From NCBI RefSeq assembly GCF_900142265.1, contig NZ_FRAH01000010.1:1-64000 (forward strand): a stretch of 64,000 nt of DNA, given 5' to 3'. The position numbers and the translations under genes were made by a program. The DNA is from Anaerotignum lactatifermentans DSM 14214. Lineage in GTDB: Bacteria; Bacillota; Clostridia; Lachnospirales; Anaerotignaceae. The notes below the pieces were generated by a model that was given only the letters and a program-made list of their open reading frames with translations, was not told where the DNA came from and did no database searches. Of this stretch, positions 1 to 9,018 are shown in pieces (positions within the stretch are counted from its first letter, which is position 1; every line of letters begins with the position of its first letter).

Positions 1-1
1 G

Positions 2-277
2 CAGTACCAAAACAAATATTACCGCCAAATGCTCAAACAAAAAGGAATCCGGCAAAGTATGAGCCGAAAGGGTAACTGTCTGGACAATGCTGTCATGGAA
101 AATTTCTTTGGATTGCTCAAGAGCGAACTTCTCTATCTTCAACAGTTTCAATCTATGGAACATTTCAAGCAGGAACTGGTGGAATATTTAGATTATTATA
201 ATAACCATCGAATCAAAGCAAAGTTAAAGGGCTTGCCACCTGCAATTTACAGACAACAAGCCCTTCTGGCTTCTTAA
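2..277 (+). CDS. IS3-family transposase OrfB, C-terminal fragment
   Basis: The reading frame is open from base 2, so this is the end of a longer gene cut by the window. The residues [16 protein letters not shown] carry the last acidic residue (E) of the DDE catalytic triad, and the tail [16 protein letters not shown] is the conserved C-terminal block of IS150/IS3 OrfB integrases. The protein would catalyse strand transfer of the IS. In intact elements OrfB is usually made as an OrfAB fusion by frameshifting, which cannot be checked here. An internal ATG at 29 is not the true start. Confidence 0.9.
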   Translation, partial: QYQNKYYRQMLKQKGIRQSMSRKGNCLDNAVMENFFGLLKSELLYLQQFQSMEHFKQELVEYLDYYNNHRIKAKLKGLPPAIYRQQALLAS

Positions 278-298
278 ACAATTTTAATTTGAAAATAT

Positions 299-323
299 TG
301 TCTAACTTTTTGGGTTCAGTTCA
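299..323 (+). repeat. IS3-family right terminal inverted repeat
   Basis: A 25-base sequence starting TGTCTAACTTTTTGGG and ending TTCA follows the transposase stop. It reads as the typical IS150-group terminal repeat on the opposite strand. A flanking target duplication cannot be tested because the other end is missing. Confidence 0.7.
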
Positions 324-1350
324 TTTCTTTCCTCCTTCCTCTTTTTTTAAGTAGCATCGTAATCCAACCACTAATACGATGTTTTCTCCTCTTTTTTTGC
401 ACGATCCATATTTTCCGTTCAGATACAAGCAGTATCTAAATGATATAAAACCTTACGGAATTTACACGATATTACATAACTTTTTCACAAACACCCTGCA
501 CCTACCTTTTTTGTACTATCTCAAACTATGCACAGTGCACTTTTGACTATATAGTACATGATTTTATACAATCTGTCAATGTTTTTGTTGATATTTTTAA
601 ATTTGAGTCTAATTTTAATTTTTTTAGGTAATAACAGACAGAAAAAACGATATTTGCGCGCAAAAAAATAGGAATTCGGTTATTTTCATAAATATGACAA
701 CAACCTACATAGAATTATCCCATTTTTTTGGTTTTTTTGCAATAAAAACAAGCAAAATTTGCGTTCTATTTATAACTATTTTCCAAGTAACTCTACTAGG
801 CATTGTGCACACTTTTATCGTGTTATATCTTATTCCCCTCCATAGAAGTAATATGATAAAAACTTTAGCCAAGCCATAACCCCCTATTTTACTTGAAAAA
901 TGAGCCGTATCCACTTCATTTTAGTCGAAAGTAATTCGCTAAATATTAAATTTACTTTTTACAAAAAGCGCTTTTGCTTGATTCCTTGATTCTCTAAAAT
1001 AGAGAAATTTGTTCTTTTTCTTGTCTGATTTTCTGTATTCCATAATGTATGTACGAAAAATATTTCATGCATGATAGATTGTTCTGATTTTAAAAATATA
1101 CAGGCATAAAAATAGAGGAATTACTGTAGTTTCTTCTGTTTTTCCACAATTTGTGGTATATTCATCTTGACGATTTTTCCTTTCCAGGTGTATACTTTTA
1201 ATATAAATTTTATATTTATAGAAAAATTATCACACCTATAATATTACAGTTGTTATTTTATGTGAAAGAATGACAACTCTTTTTTTATAATGTATGATTA
1301 TTGCGAAAATGATTACAGCATGAATAACACATAGATGGAGGATTTGTCTT
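324..1350. other. Long non-coding stretch, AT-rich
   Basis: About 1 kb with no convincing gene. A short inverted repeat (CATCGTA at 355-361, TACGATG at 375-381) followed by TTTTCTCC may be a weak terminator or IS-associated hairpin. The rest is AT-rich and contains presumed promoter sequence for the GntR-like gene, with TATAAT at about 1285-1290 but no clear -35. Short open frames at 694-914 on both strands lack ribosome sites and have runs of hydrophobic or phenylalanine codons typical of AT-rich noise. Confidence 0.5.
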
Positions 1351-2025
1351 ATGACACTCAAACGAATTTCAATGAGAGATCAGGTGTATGAAATCATCAA
1401 AAACAGAATATTATCCAGAGAATATTCTTTGGGTGAGCCTATTAACATTGTGCATCTGTCAAAAGAACTTGGTATCAGCAACACCCCTATCCGAGAAGCC
1501 TTATCTCAATTGGAAACAGAGCGACTGATTACCATCAATTCCAATCAAAAATATCATGTCACAGATTTGAATGAGAAGCTGATCAATGATTTGTGCTCTG
1601 TTGTGCTCATTCATTTACTGGGTGCTTTTAAAGTTTGCCGTGATAACGGAAAAATGCCGGTTTTGATTTCCAAACTTCGCAAAGCCTTTGAAAAACAGCA
1701 GGAAATGTATGACGCTTCCAACAGCAATGACTATGTTGCTGCATCAATGGATTTCGAATGGTCTTTCATCATTGCTGCTGATAATCCTATGCTGGAAAAA
1801 ACATATGACGTTGTTATCACCTTACTGACTTTGTCTATAACGTATGACCAGATCTCCCATAGAGAACGGAATATCGAAGAGCACAGAGAAATTCTGGAAG
1901 CCATCGAAGCAAATGTTGCAATAACAGACAGCATACCACTTGTTTTCATCAGGTTAGACAGCGCAACCAAAGATGCCATGGCAATCAATGCACCAAATAC
2001 GCTACAAAAAGATGTTTTCATATAA
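1351..2025 (+). pseudogene. GntR-family regulator (FCD type), C-terminus lost by deletion
   Basis: Residues 1-75 form a GntR winged helix (RDQVYEIIKNRIL, then SKELGISNTPIREALSQLE), followed by an alpha-helical FCD-like effector domain ending at EEHREILEAIEA near residue 188. FCD proteins normally continue for about 25 more residues. Here the frame instead runs into the antisense of a permease gene, so the last ~35 residues are not GntR sequence. The break is near 1905-1930. The start has a good TGGAGG ribosome site. It may once have controlled the adjacent permease/VOC genes. Whether the hybrid protein still folds and binds DNA is unknown. Confidence 0.8.
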
Positions 2026-3047
2026 CCAGGCATGGAAGTTACGTCTTGCAGAATGATGGATGATACAAGACAAACGCAAGTGATAGTAATACCAATCCAT
2101 ACTGCAAAACCAAGTTTGATAAACCACAAAGGCGCAAAGAATCTGACTGCCGGCAAAGCCACAAGCAAAATTGCGTAAGCAGACAATGCTTTCCAAGCAG
2201 GCATAGTACTTTTCCCTGTCGATTCATCAATCACATACTGATATTCCTCAGGAATGCTTTCATTCTTACAAAATAACTTGATGTAAGCGATGGCAACGAT
2301 CAAAGAACCAAGACCTGCGCAGATTGTGGGGAACTCTGCCCCAACAAAAGTAGCAACCAAAACCATAAAGAAGCCATAAGCAAAGCCTGTTGCCAGTGCA
2401 AACTTAACGATGCCTTTGTCCAAGACCTTTTTGCCCCATAAAATTACAAGTACCAGAATCGGTGCCAATAATGCACCAAAGAAATGGATGAAGGAGGTAT
2501 ATTTCGAAATATCCATCACATCAACAACATCCAGAAACGCTGCAAAACCACCAATGGTTGTCAGCCCCGCTGCGCCAAGAGATGCGGCAATTCCATTAAA
2601 AACAAGTGCGCCAACAATCGCAAATACAGGTGGGATGCCAAGAGCTACCAAAAATGGAGCTGCAATGGCTGCTGGTGTTCCGGCACCAGCTACCCCTTCC
2701 AGAAATCCGCCGAAACAAAACGCAATGATGATAAACTGTTTCCGCTTATCCAGTGTCAGGTTCGCAATGATCTCTTTGATCTTGTCCATGGCACCCGTGT
2801 TGATCAGCATATTCAAAATCAGAAAGGCTGACCAGATCATAAATACCATTTTTGCCCCTTCGATAATACCTTTTGTTGTTTCTGAGAAAAGGACTGCATT
2901 TTCCAGCTTGAATTTCCCATAAAACATTGTGACAAAGATAGTGTAAATCAGTGCGATTGCGGAAACGATTGTGGCAGGCTTTTTCAATCCGACAATACCA
3001 ATCATGACGATGAGAATCGGTGAAATTGCCATAAATAACTGAAGCAT
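1731..3047 (-). pseudogene. Lactate permease (LctP) family transporter, 3'-truncated
   Basis: A polytopic inner-membrane protein of the LctP family (PF02652). The signature GGFLEGVAGAGTPAAIAAPF lies near residues 113-132, with about ten hydrophobic segments. Family members import L-lactate, glycolate or related acids and are about 500-560 residues long. Family-like sequence stops near residue 375 (NLMKTSGMLSVIATFA), and the last ~65 residues are the antisense of the facing GntR gene. The deletion junction near 1905-1930 removed roughly the last quarter, including the conserved final helices, so it is probably non-functional. The start at 3047 has GGAGG seven bases upstream. It follows the VOC gene in the same direction. 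Confidence 0.82.
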
Positions 3048-3071
3048 ATTACGACCTCCTTTTTGAAGCCA

Positions 3072-3111
3072 AAGCAGCGCTCTGACCGAAGCATCAGCCC
3101 TCGCGCTGCTT
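3072..3111. other. Intercistronic inverted repeat
   Basis: AAGCAGCGC at 3072-3080 pairs with GCGCTGCTT at 3103-3111 (9 bp, 22-base loop) between the VOC gene and the permease gene. No T-run follows in the transcribed direction, so it is more likely an mRNA-processing or stability hairpin than a terminator. Confidence 0.5.
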
Positions 3112-3119
3112 AGAATCCG

Positions 3120-3536
3120 TTAGTCTCTCTGGATTTCGCCTACTGTCTGAACCAACTCAACCAAAATCCCGTGGGAGTATTTGGGTCTGAGGAAATTGAC
3201 AATAATGTCGCTTGTCCCTTCTACCGCTTCTGTTTCCAGCATTTCGAAGCCTTTTTCGATCAATTCTTTGGAGCAGGACTCAATGTCATCCACTTCAAAA
3301 GCTACGTGAGCGATACCGCCCTTACCGTTATTGAATTTTGTCAGTACCCCTTCTTTTGGAATGATAAATTCAATGGGGCTTTCTTTTTCACCGTACTTTG
3401 TGAAAATCAGGTCTGCAGAATATGCGTTTACAAATCCTGTGTAATCTACTTCCAGACCGAACATATCGATTAGATCCTGTGCATAACTCTTTTCAGGCAG
3501 TACAATACCTACATGGTGCATTCTCATTGGTTTCAT
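3120..3536 (-). CDS. VOC-fold (glyoxalase / methylmalonyl-CoA epimerase-like) protein
   Basis: A 138-residue vicinal-oxygen-chelate protein. Two beta-alpha-beta-beta-beta units are visible: MHHVGIVLPE at the start, HVAFEVDDIE in the middle, and a C-terminal strand GILVELVQ. The likely metal ligands are His in MHHVG, Glu in IEFI, His in HVAF and Glu in VELV, as in lactoylglutathione lyase and methylmalonyl-CoA epimerase. The substrate cannot be told from sequence. The start at 3536 is chosen because GGAGGG lies just upstream; an earlier in-frame ATG at 3557 would place the ribosome site inside the gene. It heads a two-gene unit with the broken lactate-type permease, suggesting a role in hydroxy-acid or acyl-CoA metabolism. 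Confidence 0.8.
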   Translation of the reverse strand: MKPMRMHHVGIVLPEKSYAQDLIDMFGLEVDYTGFVNAYSADLIFTKYGEKESPIEFIIPKEGVLTKFNNGKGGIAHVAFEVDDIESCSKELIEKGFEMLETEAVEGTSDIIVNFLRPKYSHGILVELVQTVGEIQRD

Positions 3537-4078
3537 AAATTTTCCCTCCAAAATCATAAAATCTGTTTGTTCATGTTTTACAGTCGTTTTACAACAATTG
3601 CTCCGGCGAGCATCACCAGCAGCATTGCTGTTTTGTATTTCCCATTATATCCATATGATTGTTTGAAATAAAACACAATATATTGACTGATTTTGATTCA
3701 AAAATTCAAATAAAACTTCAATATTATTAAATAAATCTTACTTTTTCCGATAAACTTGATTAATTCAGCGAAATTTGTACTAAAATCTTGAAAAACTTTT
3801 TGCCATACTGGAAAAGCTATGCTATAATTTCATCAAATCACTTTCGTAAAAACAGTAGAATTTGAACAGATTTGAAAGTGAGAATCAGATATTTGATTGG
3901 AAAAATTCAACCGCATCGAAAATGACAGCACGCAAACATCTTAAAATCTGCTGTAAAAAATGTAACTGTTGAAAAAAATATTGGGGGATATTTCATTTTC
4001 TCAGTGTAAGCGAATATATGGAAACAAGGTTTCTGTTTTTGCATGACATGCCATGAAGAACTTTTGGGGGAAAACAAT
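3537..4078. other. Divergent promoter region
   Basis: About 540 bases between the VOC gene (leftward) and the HTH gene (rightward). A TATAAT on the minus strand at 3644-3649 is a plausible leftward -10. The rightward promoter is listed separately. The sequence is otherwise AT-rich and no gene is seen. Confidence 0.5.
3800..3828 (+). promoter_or_regulatory. Sigma-A promoter for the HTH gene
   Basis: TTGCCA at 3800-3805 and TATAAT at 3823-3828 are separated by exactly 17 bases. The implied transcript has an untranslated leader of about 240 bases before the ATG at 4079, long enough to hold a regulatory element, although none was recognised. Confidence 0.6.
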
Positions 4079-5569
4079 ATGACATATGGTGAATTCTTAA
4101 AAAAACTGATTATTTTTACCAATACAAAAATCATGGTCATTGCCAACGAAACGGGTTATGACATTTCTTATATCAGCAAATGGTGCAATAAGGGGATTCT
4201 TCCAACAACACGTACCATTTCTGTCATCAACAAAAAATTGTCCAAAGTATTTGCAAACGAAATTGTGATGCAGGATCGGGTGGAAGATTTTTTCATTTCT
4301 TTTTCTGATATGATTGAAAAAAAAGAAACAGATACGGAGGATATCTTCGATTTCTTATCAGATTCTATTGAAACAGCTCTAAGTGTCTGCTATCGCCACT
4401 CCTCTACACAGGACAGCAAGTCTGCGCAAGTGCTGAAACCATCCATGGAAAGCAATCTCTTTTCCCACACACAGGTTCTGGAAAATATGATCCGTAATAT
4501 TCGTCAGACACTATTGCAAACAGAAAAAGAACTCACGATTGTGTGGACCATTGATATCTGCAAATCCTTTCAATATTTAAATGCATTAGAAATGGTATCC
4601 AAAAGCCCGCAAAATCGCATTCGCTGTCTGGCTGCACTGGATTTAGAAGAATTTGAGAGAAATCCAGCTTACTATATGAAACAGCTGTATCTTTTGTTAA
4701 GTAAAAATAAAACAGTGTTTTTTGAATTCTATAATGGAAAGAATTTAAAACAAACCAATGCCATTGTGGTTGAAGATGCCTTTGCTGACATACTATCTAT
4801 AGATGAACATGGCAATCTGGATTTCTCTGTAAATATTACAAACTCCAATGATGTAAAAACGTTGTTTTCTTTTTTCTCTCAGAAGATGACTTCACAGGAT
4901 CTTTTGCTCCGTTCCTGCACATCAAAAGAAATCAACCGTTCTTATCGGACGGAATTTTATTCCGGCAGCAAATTCCACTTTTTTAATACGTACGGATTTG
5001 AGTTTCTCCTGCCGCCGGAAACCATTGACCATATTGTGGAAACAGCAAAATCCAATGCAAAGTTGGATATCACAGAATCTATGATTCGTACATTGCAGAT
5101 TACATGGGAAGAAATTTTTGAAAATCAGGAAATCTGTTTTTTCTTTCTTCTTTCCTCGTTATATGAATACATCACTTCTGGAGAAATCTATTATACGGAT
5201 ATCCACTATCAATTGCGGGGTGAAGAAAGAATTTCACATATTAAGAACATCATCGAGGTATCCAAAAAGAATCCGAATATTAAATTTGTCATTCTGGATG
5301 AAAATATATTTGCCAGTGACTTCATGCCGCACATTTCTGTTTATGCCAATGATAAAAAGATATTTTTGAAGAATTACAGTGCTTATGAAACTGGAATTGG
5401 TCCCCACTTGTATATCATTCATGATAAAGAACTAATACGGATCATCAATACTTCCACCTCGCACTCTTTACAAAATCCGACACTGTATCGGGAGTATAAT
5501 TCAGAAACACTTGAATCTTTATTGGAAAAGTATAAAAGCTTGATATTCCGTATGATGCATATGGCATAA
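4079..5569 (+). CDS. Large HTH-domain protein of unknown function
   Basis: A 496-residue protein with no hydrophobic segments. Residues 1-55 resemble a Cro/CI-type helix-turn-helix: an IANETGYDISYISKW helix pair followed by a second basic helix, ISVINKKLSKVF. The remaining ~440 residues match no family I recognise. They are mixed alpha/beta and rich in charged and aromatic residues, and contain a possible linker around residues 105-130. The start at 4079 is preceded by GGGGGAAAA; an upstream in-frame ATG at 4043 lacks a ribosome site. It is monocistronic, with a 17-bp-spaced promoter before it and a strong terminator after it. A large sensory regulator is a reasonable guess, but its ligand and targets are unknown. 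Confidence 0.75.
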   Translation: MTYGEFLKKLIIFTNTKIMVIANETGYDISYISKWCNKGILPTTRTISVINKKLSKVFANEIVMQDRVEDFFISFSDMIEKKETDTEDIFDFLSDSIETALSVCYRHSSTQDSKSAQVLKPSMESNLFSHTQVLENMIRNIRQTLLQTEKELTIVWTIDICKSFQYLNALEMVSKSPQNRIRCLAALDLEEFERNPAYYMKQLYLLLSKNKTVFFEFYNGKNLKQTNAIVVEDAFADILSIDEHGNLDFSVNITNSNDVKTLFSFFSQKMTSQDLLLRSCTSKEINRSYRTEFYSGSKFHFFNTYGFEFLLPPETIDHIVETAKSNAKLDITESMIRTLQITWEEIFENQEICFFFLLSSLYEYITSGEIYYTDIHYQLRGEERISHIKNIIEVSKKNPNIKFVILDENIFASDFMPHISVYANDKKIFLKNYSAYETGIGPHLYIIHDKELIRIINTSTSHSLQNPTLYREYNSETLESLLEKYKSLIFRMMHMA

Positions 5570-5650
5570 CATAGTTTGATGGTTGCGCATCAGTTGCACC
5601 ATTCCTTTCATCTTGATTTTCAATAGAACTGCAAAAAGCAATTTCATATA

Positions 5651-5700
5651 AAAAGATAGCTGAAGTCCCTTTTCATTCGAGGATTTCAGCTATCTTTTTT
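5651..5700 (+). terminator. Rho-independent terminator after the HTH gene
   Basis: AAAAGATAGCTGAA (5651-5664) pairs with TTCAGCTATCTTTTTT (5685-5700), giving a long stem followed directly by a T-run on the plus strand. Confidence 0.85.
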
Positions 5701-5726
5701 ATTCCATCAAAATTTTCAATAACGAA

Positions 5727-5766
5727 AAAGGTTCTTCTATGTTTTTTCATAGAAGAACCTTTTCTA
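5727..5766 (-). terminator. Bidirectional terminator, end of the agr locus
   Basis: A perfect 15-bp inverted repeat (5727-5741 with 5748-5762, loop TTTTTT) is flanked by A-runs on one side and T-runs on the other, so it can stop transcripts from either side. It ends the leftward agrD-agrB transcript. Confidence 0.8.
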
Positions 5767-5901
5767 GCCGCTTTTTCGGACAAAGTCACAGCTGATTAGT
5801 GTTTGCTTTGCGCATATTAGGAACATGGTCCCTTTCACATTCTTTTTTCCGATACGAGATGAAATGGGCACATTTATTCCTACCATATGTTCTGTTCTTT
5901 C

Positions 5902-6495
5902 TCACACAGTTGATGTACAGCCGTGTGCATGATTTTTCAACTTTCCCCATATTAGAACAATGGACAACTGGCAAACAACGCATACAACCACCGCCGGAAC
6001 GACATAAATTCCCCAAAAATACAGACATCCCGAAATACAGCTGATAATAATCAGCAAACTGTGGACTCTCTTGCGGTATTTCTTTTGCTCGTCTAAGTCT
6101 AATGGTTTATTTTTATCCTGAACAGGCGCTAATTTCCAAATGATACATGTTGCAATGATATATAACGCTATTGCTTCAACCCCCATATTCTTCTGCAAAA
6201 ACGCAATCAGATACAAAAGGATCACCGTCGTCACTGTCGACATCACATAACATCTGAATTGTGTTTTTGCATGATATCCTCCTGCAAAAATTCTTAGCGG
6301 TATAAAACAAATCAGAAACAGCACACTTTCCAGAAACATGTCCAAGATGATTCCAGTCAACAGAGCCGTCACCAAATTTAACAGAAAAATCAGTCCCTGA
6401 TAAAAACCAAACAAGTATATTTCCTTATCTTCTTCATCGACGTTACCTGTGGTTTTCATTCCTTTCCATACATTTTCCATTATTTTTTCTGTCAT
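5902..6495 (-). CDS. agrB: AgrB-like membrane peptidase for autoinducer maturation
   Basis: A 197-residue polytopic membrane protein of the accessory gene regulator B family. AgrB cysteine endopeptidases cut the C-terminal tail of the AgrD propeptide and form the thiolactone ring. The catalytic pair is visible as His in FAGGYHAKT and Cys seven residues later in QFRCY. Four to six hydrophobic segments follow. The start is ATG 6495, six bases after GAGGTG; a GTG at 6504 overlaps that ribosome site and is unlikely. It lies 26 bases downstream of agrD on the same strand, so peptide and processing enzyme are co-expressed. Confidence 0.92.
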   Translation of the reverse strand: MTEKIMENVWKGMKTTGNVDEEDKEIYLFGFYQGLIFLLNLVTALLTGIILDMFLESVLFLICFIPLRIFAGGYHAKTQFRCYVMSTVTTVILLYLIAFLQKNMGVEAIALYIIATCIIWKLAPVQDKNKPLDLDEQKKYRKRVHSLLIIISCISGCLYFWGIYVVPAVVVCVVCQLSIVLIWGKLKNHAHGCTSTV

Positions 6496-6521
6496 AGAAA
6501 TCACCTCGTACCCTCAATGCC

Positions 6522-6680
6522 TTAGATATGTTTCAGTTTTTCGCTTCCTTTCGGCATTTTAGGCTGATAATATTCGAACATGCATGTCGTATTTACAGAA
6601 ACTGTGGTAATGATCAGTGCCAAAGATGCCACTACTTTCCACATATCTGTTTTGAAATTAAACCAATTCCATTTTTTCAT
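6522..6680 (-). CDS. agrD: AgrD cyclic-lactone autoinducer precursor
   Basis: A 52-residue precursor, short enough to be missed by length filters. It has a start codon 7 bases after GGAGGG and an N-terminal amphipathic/hydrophobic helix (residues 12-28) for membrane docking. The autoinducer core TTCMFEYY follows, with Cys33 as the likely thiolactone residue, then an acidic/basic tail QPKMPKGSEKLK that AgrB would remove. The Cys-x-Phe-x-Tyr-Tyr-Gln-Pro pattern is typical of clostridial autoinducer peptides. It is the first gene of the agrD-agrB unit, transcribed away from a promoter just upstream. Confidence 0.92.
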   Translation of the reverse strand: MKKWNWFNFKTDMWKVVASLALIITTVSVNTTCMFEYYQPKMPKGSEKLKHI

Positions 6681-6724
6681 AAAATCACCCTCCGTTATTC
6701 TATAAAAGATATATTGCGTACTCT

Positions 6725-6730
6725 ATTATA
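6725..6730 (-). promoter_or_regulatory. -10 element of the agrDB promoter
   Basis: TATAAT on the minus strand lies 45 bases before the agrD start. The hexamer 17 bases upstream (TAGAAA) is a poor -35, as expected for a promoter needing an activator. AgrA-type LytTR proteins activate such promoters from direct repeats just upstream. I see no unambiguous repeat, so the AgrA link is inference. Confidence 0.5.
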
Positions 6731-6830
6731 AATGAATTTTTACGCATTTCTAAAACCTGCCAAAATTACCCATGTATTTTCCATTTTTGACAAAGAAAGC
6801 ACATTTGTCGTATAATGCAGTTCCTTTTAT

Positions 6831-8096
6831 TCATATATACACAATAATATGCACATTAAACAAATTATCCTCTGTATCAATCATCATTTCCCCATCATAT
6901 TTTTCGATGACACGTCGTACATTGCTCAACCCAATACCATGGGCTTCTGTCGCATTCTTTTTGGTAGAAATCAATGTTTCGCCTTTTCGGATGATTTCCC
7001 CTTCATATGTATTCTTTGCGTTAATCAAAAGTGTCCCCTGCCGATAACTGATCTCTATTTGGAAACTTCCTTTCTTTTGCTTGCTTAGCGACTCAATGGC
7101 ATTGTCCAACAAATTGCCAATCACCACCACAAGATCAAAAGAATTGATATCAAGATTTTCAGGGATTTGCATTTTTGTATCAATCACCGCTCCTGTTGCC
7201 GTCATAATTTTTAGTTTATGATTCATTAGACCATCCAATATGGTATTGCCAGTACAGATATAGTCTTCAGATAACTGATACTCTCTGCCAAGTTTTTGAA
7301 AATATTCCTGCAGATCTGTTCTTTCATGGGATTTCGAAAGCTCTTCCAATGCAATCAAATGATTCTTAAAATCATGTCTGGCTCTTTTCAGACTGTCTTC
7401 TGTAGCATGAATCATATCCAATTGCTGTTGATACGCTTTGTTTTGCAGCATCAATGATTGATTCTGTATTTCAACTTCATAATTGGATACAACAATCTGA
7501 TATAAATAGAAAAAAGCTATATTGATTAAAAACAAACAGAAAATCACACTGACAGTAATCCACTGTTCATACCCTCCATATAAAGCCAAAATATCTGTGA
7601 AAGCAGAAATACTTGGTATCATAATCAATACTGCCCAACGTCCTTTTTGATAGATACGTTCTTCCCGCCCCAAAATACTTTTTGTCAAAATCACTACAAT
7701 GTAAAACAGAAAATTGCTTATGGTGTATGTAATCACTTCAATAGAAGGAATATGCCCCAAAATCAATATTGACGATCTTGAAACAATGGTTTCGCATAAT
7801 ATTCCTAATAAAAAGATGCAAAATACTACAAATATTCTTTTACACATTGTGCTGTAGTAAGGCAAAGTCAGAAAGAAAAACAAACACAAATTAGAAAACA
7901 CTGTGATAATGGGAATTCGATAATGCAAATAAATAAAGCTATTGGAAATATAATACAATATAAAAATTGTACGCTTTAATTCCTGGGAACACCGTAAATT
8001 GTTTTTAGAGAAAATGGTTTCTAAAAACAGATTAATACTAAAGACACGAAATATATTCGCAATCAAATAAATTATATGACGATACTCCAATATCAT
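6831..8096 (-). CDS. agrC: AgrC-type sensor histidine kinase
   Basis: A 421-residue membrane kinase. Residues 1-195 hold six or so hydrophobic helices forming the peptide-sensing domain. A coiled region (about 200-235) leads to the dimerisation helix with RHDFKNHL, whose His is the phosphorylated residue. The ATP-binding domain has GNLLDNAIES (N-box) and HGIGLSNVRR (G-box). This H-box style is that of the AgrC/HPK10 family, which reads cyclic peptides. Its start is nine bases after GAGG and 18 bases after the agrA stop, so the two are co-transcribed. It ends 150 bases before agrD. Confidence 0.92.
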   Translation of the reverse strand: MILEYRHIIYLIANIFRVFSINLFLETIFSKNNLRCSQELKRTIFILYYISNSFIYLHYRIPIITVFSNLCLFFFLTLPYYSTMCKRIFVVFCIFLLGILCETIVSRSSILILGHIPSIEVITYTISNFLFYIVVILTKSILGREERIYQKGRWAVLIMIPSISAFTDILALYGGYEQWITVSVIFCLFLINIAFFYLYQIVVSNYEVEIQNQSLMLQNKAYQQQLDMIHATEDSLKRARHDFKNHLIALEELSKSHERTDLQEYFQKLGREYQLSEDYICTGNTILDGLMNHKLKIMTATGAVIDTKMQIPENLDINSFDLVVVIGNLLDNAIESLSKQKKGSFQIEISYRQGTLLINAKNTYEGEIIRKGETLISTKKNATEAHGIGLSNVRRVIEKYDGEMMIDTEDNLFNVHIIVYI

Positions 8097-8114
8097 TTCT
8101 ATTTCCTCACTTCA

Positions 8115-8810
8115 TTATGACATAAGATTTTCTCTGACTATTTTCCGATAAGCTCTGCTGATAGGCAACTCTTCCTCGTTGCTCAACAGCACACTATCAA
8201 ACTTAAAACGCTTCACGTACTGCTTATTGACGATAAAAGATTTATGGATCTGTATGAATTCTGTATCAGGTAGATTCAGTTCTGACAGTTTTCCATAAAA
8301 AGAATCTTTTCCATTTCGCGTATGAACAATAATCTTTTTGGTTTCACTGCTGAAATACATAATATCCTTAAAGGGAATCCTGTTTTCAACCTTTCCAGTT
8401 TTATAACTGAAAATTTTGATTTGACGGCCTTGCAGTTCCATAGCTTTTTCCAAAATACCAATAACCTGTCTGGGCGTAAATGGTTTTACCAAAAAATGTA
8501 TGGGTCTAATTTGAAACAATTCCAAAGCATAGGATGGCTTAGCAGAAATAAACGCAATCTGTGTATAGTCATCCAGAAGATTTTCTCGAATATAACGTCC
8601 CACTGCTACGCCGTTTAACTGCGCTAATTCAATATCCAAATAGATCAAATCATATTTAACATGATCATTCAGTTCTTCCAACAATTCTTCTCCCGATTGA
8701 AAACTGTCAATTTCATAATGAATGCTTTCTGTTTTAAAAAAGCCATCAATAGTGTTTTCAATTGCACTGCAAACTGCATCATTATCATCACAAACCGCGA
8801 TACGAAACAT
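8115..8810 (-). CDS. agrA: AgrA-type LytTR response regulator
   Basis: A 231-residue response regulator. The receiver domain (1-120) has acidic residues in VCDDND, the phosphoacceptor Asp in IYLDIE and Lys in FLVKPF. The C-terminal LytTR DNA-binding domain (about 130-230) carries the family blocks FIQIHKSFIVN and LPISRAYRK. It is the presumed transcriptional activator of the agrDB promoter in response to AgrC. A strong AGGAGG site precedes the ATG. It is first in the agrA-agrC unit, the reverse of the common agrBDCA order. Confidence 0.93.
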   Translation of the reverse strand: MFRIAVCDDNDAVCSAIENTIDGFFKTESIHYEIDSFQSGEELLEELNDHVKYDLIYLDIELAQLNGVAVGRYIRENLLDDYTQIAFISAKPSYALELFQIRPIHFLVKPFTPRQVIGILEKAMELQGRQIKIFSYKTGKVENRIPFKDIMYFSSETKKIIVHTRNGKDSFYGKLSELNLPDTEFIQIHKSFIVNKQYVKRFKFDSVLLSNEEELPISRAYRKIVRENLMS

Positions 8811-8930
8811 AGCCGCACCTCCTGTTTTTCACAATTATATTATATTTTAGCATAAATTTCATTATATTTCACCTGTTTTTGTGATATTTATGCACATTTC
8901 GTGTAATTGATAACCAAAAATAAAATGATA

Positions 8931-8972
8931 AAACTGAAAAAGGCACAAAACCTTTTTCAGGATTTGTGCCTT
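8931..8972 (-). terminator. Terminator of the pyrimidine-degradation operon
   Basis: On the minus strand AAGGCACAAA (8972-8963) pairs with TTTGTGCCTT (8949-8940) and continues into TTTTTCAG. It lies 45 bases past the preA stop. Confidence 0.8.
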
Positions 8973-9018
8973 ACCCATTATTATAAATCTTACAGAAATG
9001 TTTTATAGAAAGAAATTA

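Larger units (their letters stand above)
1..323 (+). mobile_element. IS3-family (IS150-like) element, right end only
   Basis: The window opens inside an insertion sequence. Visible parts are the C-terminal part of an OrfB transposase and, 20 bases after its stop, a terminal inverted repeat at 299-323 whose reverse complement begins TGAACTGAACCC and ends AAAGTTAGACA, the usual style of IS150-group ends. The left end and the rest of the transposase lie outside the window, so completeness cannot be judged. Confidence 0.85.

Noticed and set aside
694-914. Short open frames on both strands in the gap after the IS element
   Set aside because: No ribosome sites, low-complexity AT-rich codons, and overlap of frames on opposite strands.
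5786-6028. 80-codon Cys-rich frame at the end of agrB, considered as an autoinducer precursor
   Set aside because: It overlaps agrB in another frame and lacks a helix-core-tail layout; a convincing agrD is at 6522-6680.
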